Of a stretch of DNA of 64,000 nt, positions 15,492-24,909 are shown one piece after another. Source of the stretch: CAKZNE01 sp963976435 (GTDB lineage: Bacteria; Bacteroidota; Bacteroidia; Flavobacteriales; Schleiferiaceae). The position numbers and the translations under genes are program-made. Each line of letters starts with the position of its first letter. Position 1 is the first letter of the stretch. The stretch is from the NCBI GenBank assembly GCA_963976435.1, contig CAXBKQ010000012.1, positions 1-64,000 of the forward strand, written 5' to 3'. Under the pieces are notes generated by a model. That model was given only the letters and a program-made list of their open reading frames with translations, did no database searches and had not been told where the DNA came from.

Positions 15492-16730
15492 ATGCTTTGG
15501 AAAAAAATGAAAAAGGAGTCCATAAACGAAAGGGTTTTTGAGGCTTTAGATCAAAATAGAAATTACGATTCTGATTATATTTTAGGAATTCCGGGATCCT
15601 ATTTGGATACAGCTCAATTTCATAGGGATGCCGACTTTTTAGAGAATGCTCCCTTTCTAAGTACCTTTATCAATAATCCCAATCATATTGGTTGTCATAC
15701 TCTTACAGAAGATAAAGGGGAAGATCTTTTTAGAGGGACTCAGCAAATGGAAATTGAATTAATCAGAATGGTTTCTGAGGAGATTATGCATGCTGAGGAA
15801 AAGTCTATAGACGGCTATGTAGCACCTGGTGGTACGGAAGCAAATATTCAGGCCCTTTGGATTTATCGAAACTATTATAAAAAGCAATTTAGAGCCAAAA
15901 ACCATGAAATAGGTGTGGTTTTTAGTACAGATAGTCACTATTCCTTTTATAAAGGAGCAAATTTGCTAAGCATCCAAGCCATTCCTGTTCCTGTAAATGA
16001 TGAGGATAGACAAATAGAAATTCCTAGCCTGGAGCAAATGCTTCACGATGCCAATATTCAAGGGGTGAAATATTTTATTGTAGTAGCCAATATGAGCACC
16101 ACTATGTTTGGTTCCGTGGATGATATTGATGCCCTTTGCTCCGTATTTAAAAAGAATAACTACCCCTATAAGGTTCATGCCGATGGGGCTTTTGGTGGAT
16201 TTATCTATCCATTTACAAATTCTCAAAACCAGCTAGATTTTAGAAATCCTGAGATTTGCTCCATAACCTTGGATGCCCATAAAATGTTGATGGCTCCCTA
16301 TGGTACCGGAATGTTTTTAATCCGAAAAGGATGGATGCAATACGCCGCTACCAATGAGGCGCAATATGTTCAAGGGCTAGACTACACCTTATGTGGAAGT
16401 AGAAATGGAGCACAGGCCATTTCCATTTGGATGATTTTGCAAATTCACGGTCCAAAAGGATGGGCCGAAAAAATTGCCGGACTAATGCAGGAAACCGATG
16501 CACTTTGCCAGGTTTTGGATGACTTAAATATCCGCTATTTTAGGAACCCACAAATGAATATCATCAGCATAAGAGCTGGGCATTTCCCTGAAAGTATATC
16601 CGAAAAATACCGATTGGTTTCCGACAATTATGAAGGGAAAGCCAAATGGTGGAAAATCGTTGTGATGCCCCATACTAAAGGGAAAGTTATCAAATCCTTT
16701 ATTCAAGATCTCAAAGCTTTAAATACATAA
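15492..16730 (+). CDS. PLP-dependent group II decarboxylase-like enzyme
   Basis: This enzyme of the pyridoxal-dependent decarboxylase family (glutamate/histidine/aromatic amino acid decarboxylases) has about 412 residues. It shows YVAPGGTEANIQALW, the PLP-ring histidine region VFSTDSHYSFYKGA, VHADGAFGGF with the pyridine-binding Asp, and the Schiff-base lysine in LDAHKML. The amino acid substrate cannot be told. The ATG at 15492 is used. A TTG 6 nt upstream overlaps a TATTTTTG promoter-like sequence, and ATG 15507 is also possible. The DUF2237 gene follows after 3 nt, so the two form an operon. Confidence 0.85.
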   Translation: MLWKKMKKESINERVFEALDQNRNYDSDYILGIPGSYLDTAQFHRDADFLENAPFLSTFINNPNHIGCHTLTEDKGEDLFRGTQQMEIELIRMVSEEIMHAEEKSIDGYVAPGGTEANIQALWIYRNYYKKQFRAKNHEIGVVFSTDSHYSFYKGANLLSIQAIPVPVNDEDRQIEIPSLEQMLHDANIQGVKYFIVVANMSTTMFGSVDDIDALCSVFKKNNYPYKVHADGAFGGFIYPFTNSQNQLDFRNPEICSITLDAHKMLMAPYGTGMFLIRKGWMQYAATNEAQYVQGLDYTLCGSRNGAQAISIWMILQIHGPKGWAEKIAGLMQETDALCQVLDDLNIRYFRNPQMNIISIRAGHFPESISEKYRLVSDNYEGKAKWWKIVVMPHTKGKVIKSFIQDLKALNT

Positions 16731-16733
16731 ATC

Positions 16734-17108
16734 ATGGAGCTTTTTGAATCAAAAAACATTTTTGGAGAACCCTTAATCCCTTGTAGTTCGGATCCACTTA
16801 CGGGCTTTTACCGCAATTCATGTTGCGATACGGGTCCAGACGATCATTCGGTGCATAGCGTTTGTGTGGTGCTAACGGAGGAATTCCTGCTATTTTCCAA
16901 AAATCAAGGGAATGATTTGAGCACTCCAATGCCGCAATACGGTTTTAAAGGACTTAAAGCTGGAGATAAATGGTGCCTTTGTGCCACGAGATGGAAGGAG
17001 GCTTTGGATGCTGGAAAAGCTCCTCAGGTGGTGTTAGAAGCTAGCCATGAATATAGTTTGGAATTCATTGATATCAATGATTTGATTGCCCACGCCTTTA
17101 AAAATTAG
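16734..17108 (+). CDS. DUF2237 family protein
   Basis: This 124-residue cytosolic protein matches DUF2237 closely: NIFGEPLIPCSSDPLTGFYR, SCCDTGPDDHSVHSVC, GNDLSTPMPQYGFKGLKAGD and the cysteine pair in KWCLCATRWKEALDAGKAP. Six conserved cysteines and histidines suggest a metal site or disulfides. The family function is unknown. It is separated from the upstream decarboxylase by 3 nt and is surely in the same operon, which hints at a shared pathway. It is convergent with the cation transporter gene. Confidence 0.9.
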   Translation: MELFESKNIFGEPLIPCSSDPLTGFYRNSCCDTGPDDHSVHSVCVVLTEEFLLFSKNQGNDLSTPMPQYGFKGLKAGDKWCLCATRWKEALDAGKAPQVVLEASHEYSLEFIDINDLIAHAFKN

Positions 17109-17135
17109 GCTTAAGTTTTACTTGGATTGAAGGAT

Positions 17136-17930
17136 TTATTTCGAAAGCTTCAGAATTCGAATAGCTCCTTGAATAACCAATCCGAAAACCAGTGACCCAA
17201 TGAGCAAATCGGGGATATTGGAATTAAAATAAAGGACTAATATTCCGGCCAGTATAACTCCCAAATTGATGATAACATCATTGGAGGTGAAAATGATACT
17301 CGCCTTCATATGCGGCTCTGATTTGTTTTTCCCCTTTTTTAGAATATAAAGACATAAAGCATTAGCGATTAATGCCAAAATGGAAACCAAAATCATGATT
17401 TGGAAATTGGGCTTCTCCTCTAGGTTTAGAAACCTTCTTACGATTTCAAAGAAACCTGCTGCTGCCAGAATAATTTGAAAATATCCGGCAAGCTTGGCGA
17501 CCTTTTTTTTCAGAATTAGACTTGTCCCAATGGCCATTATGCTTAGTGCATAGACAAAACTATCAGCAAGCATATCTAAACTATCTGCCACCAAAGCCAT
17601 GGAATCTGAGATAAATCCAGTGCTGATTTCTATCAGAAAGAATAAAAAATTAATCCCTAAAACCAGCCATAATATTTTTTTTTGCTGAGAATTCTCCGAT
17701 TCAAATTTTTCATCACTTTCTACCGAGCCTATAACTTTGGAACCTAATTTTAATTGGGTAATAGCACTTTCTATCCCTTGGAGATTATTATAATGAAAGA
17801 CAAAAAGCTTTCGATTGTCTATATCAAACTCCAAATGTTCTATGCCTGAAACATCCTGTAATTTTAGTCGAATTAGATTTTCCTCAGAAGGACAATCCAT
17901 TTTGCTAATTTCAAATTCAGTTTTTTGCAT
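17136..17930 (-). CDS. Cation efflux (CDF-like) transporter with N-terminal HMA-like domain
   Basis: This 264-residue inner-membrane protein has an N-terminal ferredoxin-like, heavy-metal-associated-type domain (about 1-70) with a reduced motif MDCPSEE in place of CxxC. About five or six helices follow. Helix 2 has DSLDMLAD, where the DxxxD matches the CDF metal site (HxxxD in zinc exporters). Helix 5 has only FTSNDVIINLGV, without the usual His or Asp four residues before D. This short CDF branch (cation transporter, CzcD-related) is common in Bacteroidota. Zn, Co or Cd efflux is plausible but the ion is not certain. Confidence 0.8.
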   Translation of the reverse strand: MQKTEFEISKMDCPSEENLIRLKLQDVSGIEHLEFDIDNRKLFVFHYNNLQGIESAITQLKLGSKVIGSVESDEKFESENSQQKKILWLVLGINFLFFLIEISTGFISDSMALVADSLDMLADSFVYALSIMAIGTSLILKKKVAKLAGYFQIILAAAGFFEIVRRFLNLEEKPNFQIMILVSILALIANALCLYILKKGKNKSEPHMKASIIFTSNDVIINLGVILAGILVLYFNSNIPDLLIGSLVFGLVIQGAIRILKLSK

Positions 17931-17974
17931 GCCTTATTGAAATAAGAATTTTGCCAGTGGCAAATACTCAGATA

Positions 17975-19243
17975 TTATTGCGATGGACCTTTTGGCCTTG
18001 GTTTTCGTGAAGCATTGTTGGATTTTGCTTTGTTTTTATTGAAGAATTTTTTCTTGCCAGCAAATTTCTTTTTTCCAGACCTCCTTTTTTCTTCCACCTT
18101 CCAAACTGGACCAGGTCCTAGGTGTTCTGGTGGTTGTTCTTTATCTAAAACTCTTTCAATTAATTTTTCAATTCTATGGAATTTATACATTTCCTCCTCA
18201 TTCACCAAGGTAATAGCCATACCTTTAGTAGAAGCTCTTGCTGTTCTTCCAATTCGGTGAACATAGTCTTCGGCATCCCCAGGAACATCGTAATTGATCA
18301 CCAGGTTTATATCTTTTATATCAATACCGCGGCTCATCACATCTGTAGCCACCAGAATACGAAGGTTTCTCGATTTAAAATCCAAAAGAGTTTGGGTCCT
18401 TTCTTCCTGACCATAGTCTGAAGAAATTCCTCTACAGTTAAAACTCCAGTTTTTCAACTTTCGCGAAAGCTGTTCTACCTTTTTCCGAGTAGCGCAGAAA
18501 ATAATTATAGATTGATAGGCATCTTTGTCTTTTAAAATCCCTTTGGTAATCGCAGCTTTTTGTTCTTCATGAGCAAGAAAAACATGCTGGCTTACACCTT
18601 CGGCAGGTTTAGAAACTGAAATATTTATTTCAAAAGGATCTTTCAATATTTCCTTGGCCAGCACTCGAATTTTAGGAGCCATGGTAGCGCTAAAAAGTAG
18701 GCTTTGTCTTTTTTTAGGGAGAAAGGAAATGATTTTCACTAAATCGTCGTGAAATCCAATATCTAGCATTCTATCAGCCTCATCTAAAATGAGATGTGCC
18801 ACCTTATCGAATTTTACATAGCCATTATTTAAATGCCCAATTAGTCTTCCAGGGGTAGCAATAATAACATCCGAACCTTCAGATAATGCTCTTCTTTCTT
18901 GTTCCCAGCTAATACCATCAGCACCGCCAAATATGGCCATGGAAGAGGTCTCTGTAAAATAAGCTAATCCTTGAATTTGCTGGTCTATTTGAATGGCCAA
19001 TTCACGTGTTGGCACTAAAACAAGCACACTGGTTCCAGTACTTTTATTTTTGATTACTTGATGGAGGGTAGGGAGGATAAAAGCTGCCGTTTTCCCGGTA
19101 CCAGTTTGGGCGCATCCAATTAAGTCTTTGCCTTCTAATATTTTTGGAATTGCTTTTTCTTGAATTTCCGTTGCTTCCTCGAAGTTCATGAAGGAGATTG
19201 CTTCCAGCAATGTCTCATTCAGGCCTAGTTCTGTAAATTTCAT
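17975..19243 (-). CDS. DEAD-box RNA helicase, RhlE type
   Basis: This ATP-dependent RNA helicase of 422 residues has all motifs: Q-motif FEEATEIQEKAI, motif I AQTGTGKT (45-52), PTRELA, TPGR, DEAD (154-157), SAT (185-187), and HRIGRTAR near residue 330. The C-terminal tail (about 375-422) is lysine- and arginine-rich (KKKFAGKKKFFNKNK), typical of RhlE-like proteins that bind rRNA or mRNA in ribosome assembly or cold adaptation. It is a monocistronic unit on the minus strand. Confidence 0.93.
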   Translation of the reverse strand: MKFTELGLNETLLEAISFMNFEEATEIQEKAIPKILEGKDLIGCAQTGTGKTAAFILPTLHQVIKNKSTGTSVLVLVPTRELAIQIDQQIQGLAYFTETSSMAIFGGADGISWEQERRALSEGSDVIIATPGRLIGHLNNGYVKFDKVAHLILDEADRMLDIGFHDDLVKIISFLPKKRQSLLFSATMAPKIRVLAKEILKDPFEINISVSKPAEGVSQHVFLAHEEQKAAITKGILKDKDAYQSIIIFCATRKKVEQLSRKLKNWSFNCRGISSDYGQEERTQTLLDFKSRNLRILVATDVMSRGIDIKDINLVINYDVPGDAEDYVHRIGRTARASTKGMAITLVNEEEMYKFHRIEKLIERVLDKEQPPEHLGPGPVWKVEEKRRSGKKKFAGKKKFFNKNKAKSNNASRKPRPKGPSQ

Positions 19244-19342
19244 AGAATAATTTGATTACCCTATTCATTTATCTCCAGGGCAATTTTATAGATTCCGTAA
19301 ATATAGAGAACTTTATAAGAATTTATTTCCTCCTTTTTCTAA

Positions 19343-20887
19343 CTACACAGCGTCTACCGGAAGCTTGTATTTAGGATCCTCCTCAATATTCACATCCACA
19401 ATTTTTTCAGCATTTTTCAGCAGTAGTATACAATCTTTAGAAAGGTGGCGCAAATGAAGTTTTTTTCCAGCTTTCAAATAGCGTTCGGTTAGTTTATTTA
19501 CCGCTTCAATAGCTGATAAATCTGCCAATCTACTTTCCTGAAAATCGATAATCACCTCTTCTGGATCATTGGCTACATCAAACTTTTCATTGAACACCGT
19601 TACAGATCCAAAAAACAAGGGTCCATAAATCTCATAATGTTTCACTCCTTTTTCGTCAACATATTTTCTAGCTCTAATACGTTTTGCATTTTCCCAGGCA
19701 AATACCAAAGCCGAAACAATTACGCCAATAAGTACCGCTAAAGCTAAATTGTGTAGGAATACTGTAACGAGGGTAACAATTATCATCACAATAATATCGG
19801 GCATAGGAACCTTTCCAAATACTTTTAATGATGCCCACTCAAAAGTACCTATCGCTACCATAAACATTAGTCCAACAAGTGCGGCCATGGGAATTTTCTC
19901 AATAAATGGTCCAACAAATAATACTATGCTCAACAAGCCTAAGGCAGCAATAATCCCAGAAAGTCTACTTCTACCTCCGGCATTTACATTTATTAAGCTT
20001 TGTCCAATCATGGCACAACCTCCCATACCACCAAACATTCCTGTAACAGTATTGGCAAGACCTTGAGCAAAAGATTCTTTATTTCCACTTCCTCGGGTAT
20101 CTGTAATTTCATCTATCAGAGTAAGGGTTAATAGACTTTCAATTAATCCAACCCCGGCCATAATTAAGGAAAATGGAAAAATAATCTGAAGGGTTTCCCA
20201 GGTAAAGGGTACATCAGGTAAGGCAAATGGTGGGAAATCACCACCGATGCTTGCCAAATCTCCAATAGTTTTGGTAGGGATATTAAATCCAATAACAGCA
20301 ACTGAAATAACAATTATAGCGGCTAAGGAGGAGGGAACTGCCTTTGTGATTTTTGGTAGAAAAAATATGATGGCCATGGTAAGAATAACCAGGCCTAGCA
20401 TTAAATAGAGGGAATTCCCTTGCATATAGGGAGCGTCTAATTCTGGACCTGTTTTGAACTGAGAAAATTGGGCAACAAAAATGATGATGGCCAATCCATT
20501 TACGAAACCATAAATTACGGATTGTGGTACCAACCTAATAAATTTCCCCAATTTTAGAACCCCCACGAGCATTTGAATAATACCCATTAAAACCACAGCG
20601 GCAAAGACATATTCAGTACCATGAATTTGGGCAAGAGCAACAATAACCACGGCAATAGCACCAGTTGCTCCGGAAATCATTCCAGGTCTTCCCCCAAAAA
20701 CAGCGGTGATAATTCCAATAAAAAATGCGGTATATAAACCTATTAATGGCGATAAACCGGCAATAAATGAAAAGGCAATAGCCTCCGGCACTAAAGCCAA
20801 AGCCACCGTAATCCCAGAAAGAATCTCATCTTTTAAACTTCCTCTTTCACGGTCAAATTGTAAAAAATTCACCAGTCTATTACTCAT
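19343..20887 (-). CDS. SulP family anion transporter with STAS domain
   Basis: This SLC26/SulP-type transporter has 514 residues: about 12 helices (30-400), beginning with the family segment ALALVPEAIAFSFIAGLSPLIGLY (SulP signature region around 30-50), and a cytoplasmic STAS domain (about 430-510) after ARKYVDEKG. Substrate may be sulfate or bicarbonate; the STAS domain is short, as in bicarbonate-type or uncharacterised marine members. TACTTTTG on the minus strand (20915-20922) fits a -7 promoter element, 28 nt before the start codon. Confidence 0.9.
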   Translation of the reverse strand: MSNRLVNFLQFDRERGSLKDEILSGITVALALVPEAIAFSFIAGLSPLIGLYTAFFIGIITAVFGGRPGMISGATGAIAVVIVALAQIHGTEYVFAAVVLMGIIQMLVGVLKLGKFIRLVPQSVIYGFVNGLAIIIFVAQFSQFKTGPELDAPYMQGNSLYLMLGLVILTMAIIFFLPKITKAVPSSLAAIIVISVAVIGFNIPTKTIGDLASIGGDFPPFALPDVPFTWETLQIIFPFSLIMAGVGLIESLLTLTLIDEITDTRGSGNKESFAQGLANTVTGMFGGMGGCAMIGQSLINVNAGGRSRLSGIIAALGLLSIVLFVGPFIEKIPMAALVGLMFMVAIGTFEWASLKVFGKVPMPDIIVMIIVTLVTVFLHNLALAVLIGVIVSALVFAWENAKRIRARKYVDEKGVKHYEIYGPLFFGSVTVFNEKFDVANDPEEVIIDFQESRLADLSAIEAVNKLTERYLKAGKKLHLRHLSKDCILLLKNAEKIVDVNIEEDPKYKLPVDAV

Positions 20888-21028
20888 AATCTTTTTCTTC
20901 TGCTAAAATGCCCGCAAAAGTATTGAGATTTATTTGGATAGACTTTATAAAGTTCTGATCCTTTATAGAAAATTAGCTTAACACCTATTCGTAAACTGTC
21001 CTTGCTATTTAAAAGGAAGAAAAAAACT

Positions 21029-21775
21029 CTAAACATTCTGCTCCATGGATTCTAATTCATGGAGCAATTTTTCTGATTTTTCCTGCCATACTAGGGCATT
21101 CTTCTTTTTTGCTGGATCCAGAGTCTCTATTTCTTGAATTATTTGTTCTAAAATATTCTGGGCTTCTTTGGCTTGCTGCTGGTCCATTAAAAATCGAGCA
21201 TAGTGATATCTAAACTCAAAGTTTCCTACTTCGGAATTCATGGCCTCAAATTGCTCTTTAGCCAGCTCAGTTTTACCAATAGCATCCAGGGATAGGGCGT
21301 AGGCCAGGTGATATTTACTACGCTTAAATTCCACAGTATCTTTCACCTCAAAAAGACTTAATGCAGCGTTTTTATATTGTTTGAGTTCAAAATAGCAGAG
21401 ACCTATTTGTAAACGAAAATGAATATCATCCTTAAAAACACCATCGAGGCAGGATTCATAAAGTTCTAAAGCTTCTTCTTTTCTACCTACAATAAAATAG
21501 GCATCGGCAAGGGCCATTTTATTTTTAAAATTATCAGTTTGCCGAAATTGTTTTTCCAAATCTTCTATCCTACTATTGGGTTTGAGGATAGGTTTTATTT
21601 CCTCGCTTATTTTTTTGATATCCCCTTTTAGGACAATCTGGCTGAAGAGGTAAAACAGGCTTGCTCCAGGGACAATTATCAAAACCACAATCCATAAAAC
21701 CGATTTATCATTCTTCACCACATGGTAAACACAATAGATTTTTAGAATAAAAAGCAGAGAATAGAAAAAGCTCAT
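21029..21775 (-). CDS. Membrane-anchored TPR protein (PLDc_N-like anchor)
   Basis: This 248-residue protein has two N-terminal helices (about 3-18 and 25-48), with VLWIVVLIIVPGASLFYLF matching the short phospholipase-D-nuclease N-terminal membrane module. A tetratricopeptide array follows (about 75-225; FVGRKEEALELYESC-like and ELKQYKNAALSLFEV repeats). It probably scaffolds protein contacts at the membrane. Function is otherwise unknown. It is divergent from the DUF4442 gene, about 130 nt apart. Confidence 0.75.
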   Translation of the reverse strand: MSFFYSLLFILKIYCVYHVVKNDKSVLWIVVLIIVPGASLFYLFSQIVLKGDIKKISEEIKPILKPNSRIEDLEKQFRQTDNFKNKMALADAYFIVGRKEEALELYESCLDGVFKDDIHFRLQIGLCYFELKQYKNAALSLFEVKDTVEFKRSKYHLAYALSLDAIGKTELAKEQFEAMNSEVGNFEFRYHYARFLMDQQQAKEAQNILEQIIQEIETLDPAKKKNALVWQEKSEKLLHELESMEQNV

Positions 21776-21904
21776 AGGTAAATTTGAAAGCTGCTAAGAT
21801 CAAAAATTATCTGGTATTTAAATAGGTCTAAAACAAGCCATGAAAACATCTAGCATCTTATTCCCACTTATATTTGCTTTTAAGAACCTAAATGATTTGA
21901 AAGG

Positions 21905-22414
21905 ATGGAATTGTTAAAATATATGAAGAAGGCCCAAAGCTCTAAGTTTTACAGATGGCTATTGAGCAAGGGTTTAAATAGGATGGTTCCTTTTAACTAT
22001 CCCCATAAATTTAAGATTGTTGAAGTAGGGGATGAGCTTTTAGAGGTGGAACTTCCTTATATCAAAAGAAATTTAAATCATCTAAAGGGATTACATGCTT
22101 GTGCTATGGCCACATTAGCAGAGGTGAGTTCTGGATTTTTATTGATATCAAAATTAGACCCCAAAAAGTTTAGGCTAATATTGAGCAAACTCGAAATGGA
22201 ATATCATTTTCAGGGAAAATCTGCAGCCCAAGCCAAATTCTCATTCGACCAAGAATGGTGGAATAAGGAGATTTTAATGCCCTTAGAAATGCAAGGCATT
22301 TGCAATGTTATTTGTAAAGTTGAAATTAAAGATGAAGAAGGAAACCTATTGAGTACAGGAAATGCACATTGGCAGATTAAAGATTGGCAAAAGGTGAAGA
22401 CAAAAACCACATAA
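21905..22414 (+). CDS. DUF4442 hotdog-fold protein
   Basis: This 169-residue protein belongs to the DUF4442 branch of hotdog-fold, PaaI-like thioesterases: PHKFKIVEVGDELLEVELPY, then the central helix HLKGLHACAMATLAEVSSGF and the long strand LILSKLEMEYHFQGKSAAQAKFSF. The role could be acyl-CoA hydrolysis or binding; family members are mostly uncharacterised. It is the last ordinary chromosomal gene before the second accessory island, whose leader repeat begins about 50 nt after its stop. Confidence 0.85.
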   Translation: MELLKYMKKAQSSKFYRWLLSKGLNRMVPFNYPHKFKIVEVGDELLEVELPYIKRNLNHLKGLHACAMATLAEVSSGFLLISKLDPKKFRLILSKLEMEYHFQGKSAAQAKFSFDQEWWNKEILMPLEMQGICNVICKVEIKDEEGNLLSTGNAHWQIKDWQKVKTKTT

Positions 22415-22462
22415 GGGATTAATTATTCAAAACGACTCCTAACTACGGCTCTTTAATGTGAT

Positions 22463-22817
22463 ATTTATACGTTTAAATCTACGCCTTGATTTGTATTCAA
22501 TTTTTTTGTTCTAAACTACCCTAAGAGGAGCGGGAAACATTGGAATTATTCATCCTAAAGTTTGGTCCTAATTAAATGAGGAGTTAAAAATTTAAGTCTA
22601 AAGAAAATTTAAACCCCCTTGTACTTCCTGATTGTTAGCAGATACCTATACTCAATAGTTTAAAGCTAGCAAATGTTTTCGAGAAAAATTAATGAATTTC
22701 GATTCGAGAGTAGCTAAGGTCTTTTTCGCTATCTTTTTTCAATAGATTTGTAGTGAACTGAAAGTGTAGATATATACTACTGTGGTATATATGCGCATGT
22801 TGGCAAGCATATAAAAA
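22463..22817 (+). repeat. Conserved cassette leader, copy 2
   Basis: This non-coding stretch fills the gap between the DUF4442 gene and the chimeric gene. It is homologous in order and orientation to the leader before tcmP: identical 21 nt (22463-22483), shared TTGTTCTAAACTACC (22506-22520), a diverged middle, and 27 identical nt (22732-22758). Then come an ATATATAC/GTATATAT inverted repeat (22770-22792) and GCGCATGTT. Similarity stops after GTT at 22799-22801, 15 nt before the ATG. It probably carries the promoter. Confidence 0.7.
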
Positions 22818-24317
22818 ATGAATAAGAAAGAACTAACACCTTTAGTGGTTCATAAGGCAATTGAACCTTACGTGGATAAAAAGGACGGACTATTCAAAAG
22901 AGTTAGTTCCGACAAGGATTTGATTCGATTCAAGGGAAGTTCGATTGACTCGAATTTTTTCTTCCATATTAAATCCCATAGAAAACAGGGTAATCAAAAT
23001 CTAATTCTTCTGGAATACCAGCCTTTCACGGCTGAGTCAGTAGAGTCGAGAGCAAGTTGGGTTAAATCTGATCAGAAAAGCATTGATACACATTTTCAAA
23101 TTTGGTTCAAGCTATTAAGTGAATTTAAAAGCACAAAATCGGTTTTTGATGATCCAATTGAAAAAGGGTTTCAGGAAGACTATTATTCTTACTTCGAAAT
23201 AATTGAAGAAGAGAAAGACAAACCATTGGAACCTTCGTCAATTCTTCCTCTATACGAGCATTTTGAAGAAATTAGACTCAAACTGGATGAATACAAGAAT
23301 GAGGAAAATACTCACGAAATTGAGAATATTCAAGAGGAAATCAATGACCTGAATAAGAATCTTACAGTTTCTGGAAGACAAGAGATTGCAAATAGAATTT
23401 GTTTGGTCTGGGCGAAACTGACAAAACTTGGAATTAAATACATCAAGGAGTTTGTCGAAGTTTCAAGGAAATATGTTATGAAAGAGGCAGCTAAACGCGC
23501 ATTCCGTCGCTACGCTTCATATACTAACCATTATACAATATTTAAAAATCGTCGCTTGAAGATAATATACTCAGTTTTATCATTCTTAATTTTATCAGGT
23601 TGTAATTGGGGATACGAAGTTCATGAGGTTTATGAACAGAAGATAAAGAACTCTGACAAATCCATATTCAAGTATAGTGCATTGAGCAATATAAATAGTG
23701 GTGCAAAATATGGCTACGAGATTCTTGAGGAAAATGAAGAAATAGGAATACGCTCAGCCAAACAGCTCCCTTTCCATTTCTTTTCTAGAATGCCAACAAA
23801 GGACACAATTTCAATTATTTCTTTTCAAAAGGGCAGATATGGACAGCCAGAATACATTTCAACTGTTTATGACCAGGTGAAAGGTTTTATAGTAGAAACA
23901 ACAAAATACAAATGGCGAGACGGAATTCCCTGCAGGTTGGATTATGGTTTTTCAAAATTTAAAGAAACAGCAGACAGCCTGATTTTTTATGGTATTAGCA
24001 AGATTCATCACAGAGCACCTACTGAATCTAATAAAATTGGGTTTCTCAAAGGAAATGTGATTTTAATTGAATCTGATTCAGTTCATGGGAAAGTGGCAAG
24101 AATTAAGGTGAAAGGTTTTTTAGCAAAGGAACATATCGATGGCTTATTAGACCGTCATACAATCTTGAAAAATGATTCCCTTAAAATATCGGGTTTAATT
24201 CATTTTGAGTTCATTCCTGACCATGAATTAAGAATAAATGACTTTTCTGATATTGGGATATTCAAACCACGAAAAATTAGAGACAGAAATAAAATAAAAA
24301 ATAATAGACAACAATAG
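22818..24317 (+). CDS. Chimeric hypothetical: cytoplasmic N-half joined to lipoprotein C-half
   Basis: I do not recognise a family. Residues 1-240 look soluble, with an acidic coiled-coil stretch at about 150-185 (EIENIQEEINDLNKN) and a basic end (EAAKRAFRRYAS). At residue 247 begins KIIYSVLSFLILSGC, a textbook lipoprotein signal with lipobox LSGC. This is followed by about 235 residues of a beta-rich secreted-type protein. Such a signal cannot work in the middle of a cytoplasmic protein, so the ORF looks like an in-frame fusion of two genes. The second half could be translated on its own from the TTG at 23556. It sits behind leader copy 2 and is followed within 4 nt by the trailing repeat. 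Confidence 0.6.
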   Translation: MNKKELTPLVVHKAIEPYVDKKDGLFKRVSSDKDLIRFKGSSIDSNFFFHIKSHRKQGNQNLILLEYQPFTAESVESRASWVKSDQKSIDTHFQIWFKLLSEFKSTKSVFDDPIEKGFQEDYYSYFEIIEEEKDKPLEPSSILPLYEHFEEIRLKLDEYKNEENTHEIENIQEEINDLNKNLTVSGRQEIANRICLVWAKLTKLGIKYIKEFVEVSRKYVMKEAAKRAFRRYASYTNHYTIFKNRRLKIIYSVLSFLILSGCNWGYEVHEVYEQKIKNSDKSIFKYSALSNINSGAKYGYEILEENEEIGIRSAKQLPFHFFSRMPTKDTISIISFQKGRYGQPEYISTVYDQVKGFIVETTKYKWRDGIPCRLDYGFSKFKETADSLIFYGISKIHHRAPTESNKIGFLKGNVILIESDSVHGKVARIKVKGFLAKEHIDGLLDRHTILKNDSLKISGLIHFEFIPDHELRINDFSDIGIFKPRKIRDRNKIKNNRQQ

Positions 24318-24320
24318 TAG

Positions 24321-24393
24321 CTGATAAACAAACCCTATTCAAATACTCAAGAGAGTTGATTTAATCCCTTTTTATTTCGGTTTTCAGGATTTA
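24321..24393 (+). repeat. Trailing repeat copy 1
   Basis: It starts 4 nt after the stop of the chimeric gene and aligns over about 70 nt with 25747-25821. Shared blocks include CCCTATTC, AATACTCAA, ATTTAATCC and GGATTTAT in the same order and spacing. Confidence 0.65.
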
Positions 24394-24727
24394 TTGGAAA
24401 ATGAAAGCTTGAATTATTGATTGATTTTAAGCCCAGCAATGAATGGAAGTCAATCAATTATTGGCTACCATCACTCTAATAAACCGTAGTGCGACCTTAC
24501 AAATAATCTAAATCCAAAGCAGGTTTTAATAGTTGTAAAAATTAGTGCTTGGAACCTAATCACCCAGCTGAAAACAAGTGAAAATCTTTTCTTGAAAGTG
24601 TTTCTTTTTTTTGCATCTAAATAAGTTAAATAATTAGCAAGCCTCATTCAATACCTTTTCCTAATTTTATCCATTGCGTTGTGAAACAGGTAAATAGCCT
24701 AAGTAAATATGCTGCTTGAAACGTGAA

Positions 24728-24770
24728 CTAATAAACAAGCCTTTTTCTAATTAATTTGGCAGAATTCTCC
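24728..24770 (+). repeat. Degenerate trailing repeat copy 3
   Basis: ACAAGCC, TTCTAAT and GAATTC occur in the order and approximate spacing of copy 2 (25747-25821), with several mismatches and small gaps. It is not linked to a surviving ORF. A chance match cannot be excluded. Confidence 0.3.
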
Positions 24771-24909
24771 TAAAATTGGGTTTATGTACCCACATCCATA
24801 CAAAGAAAATACATGGAAGTTTCAGAAATAGGGAGTGGAATCTTGAGGCTATTTTAACGAAAACGAATTAAGAAATAAGGAACAATCCTAAGCTTAGAAA
24901 CCGATTTGC

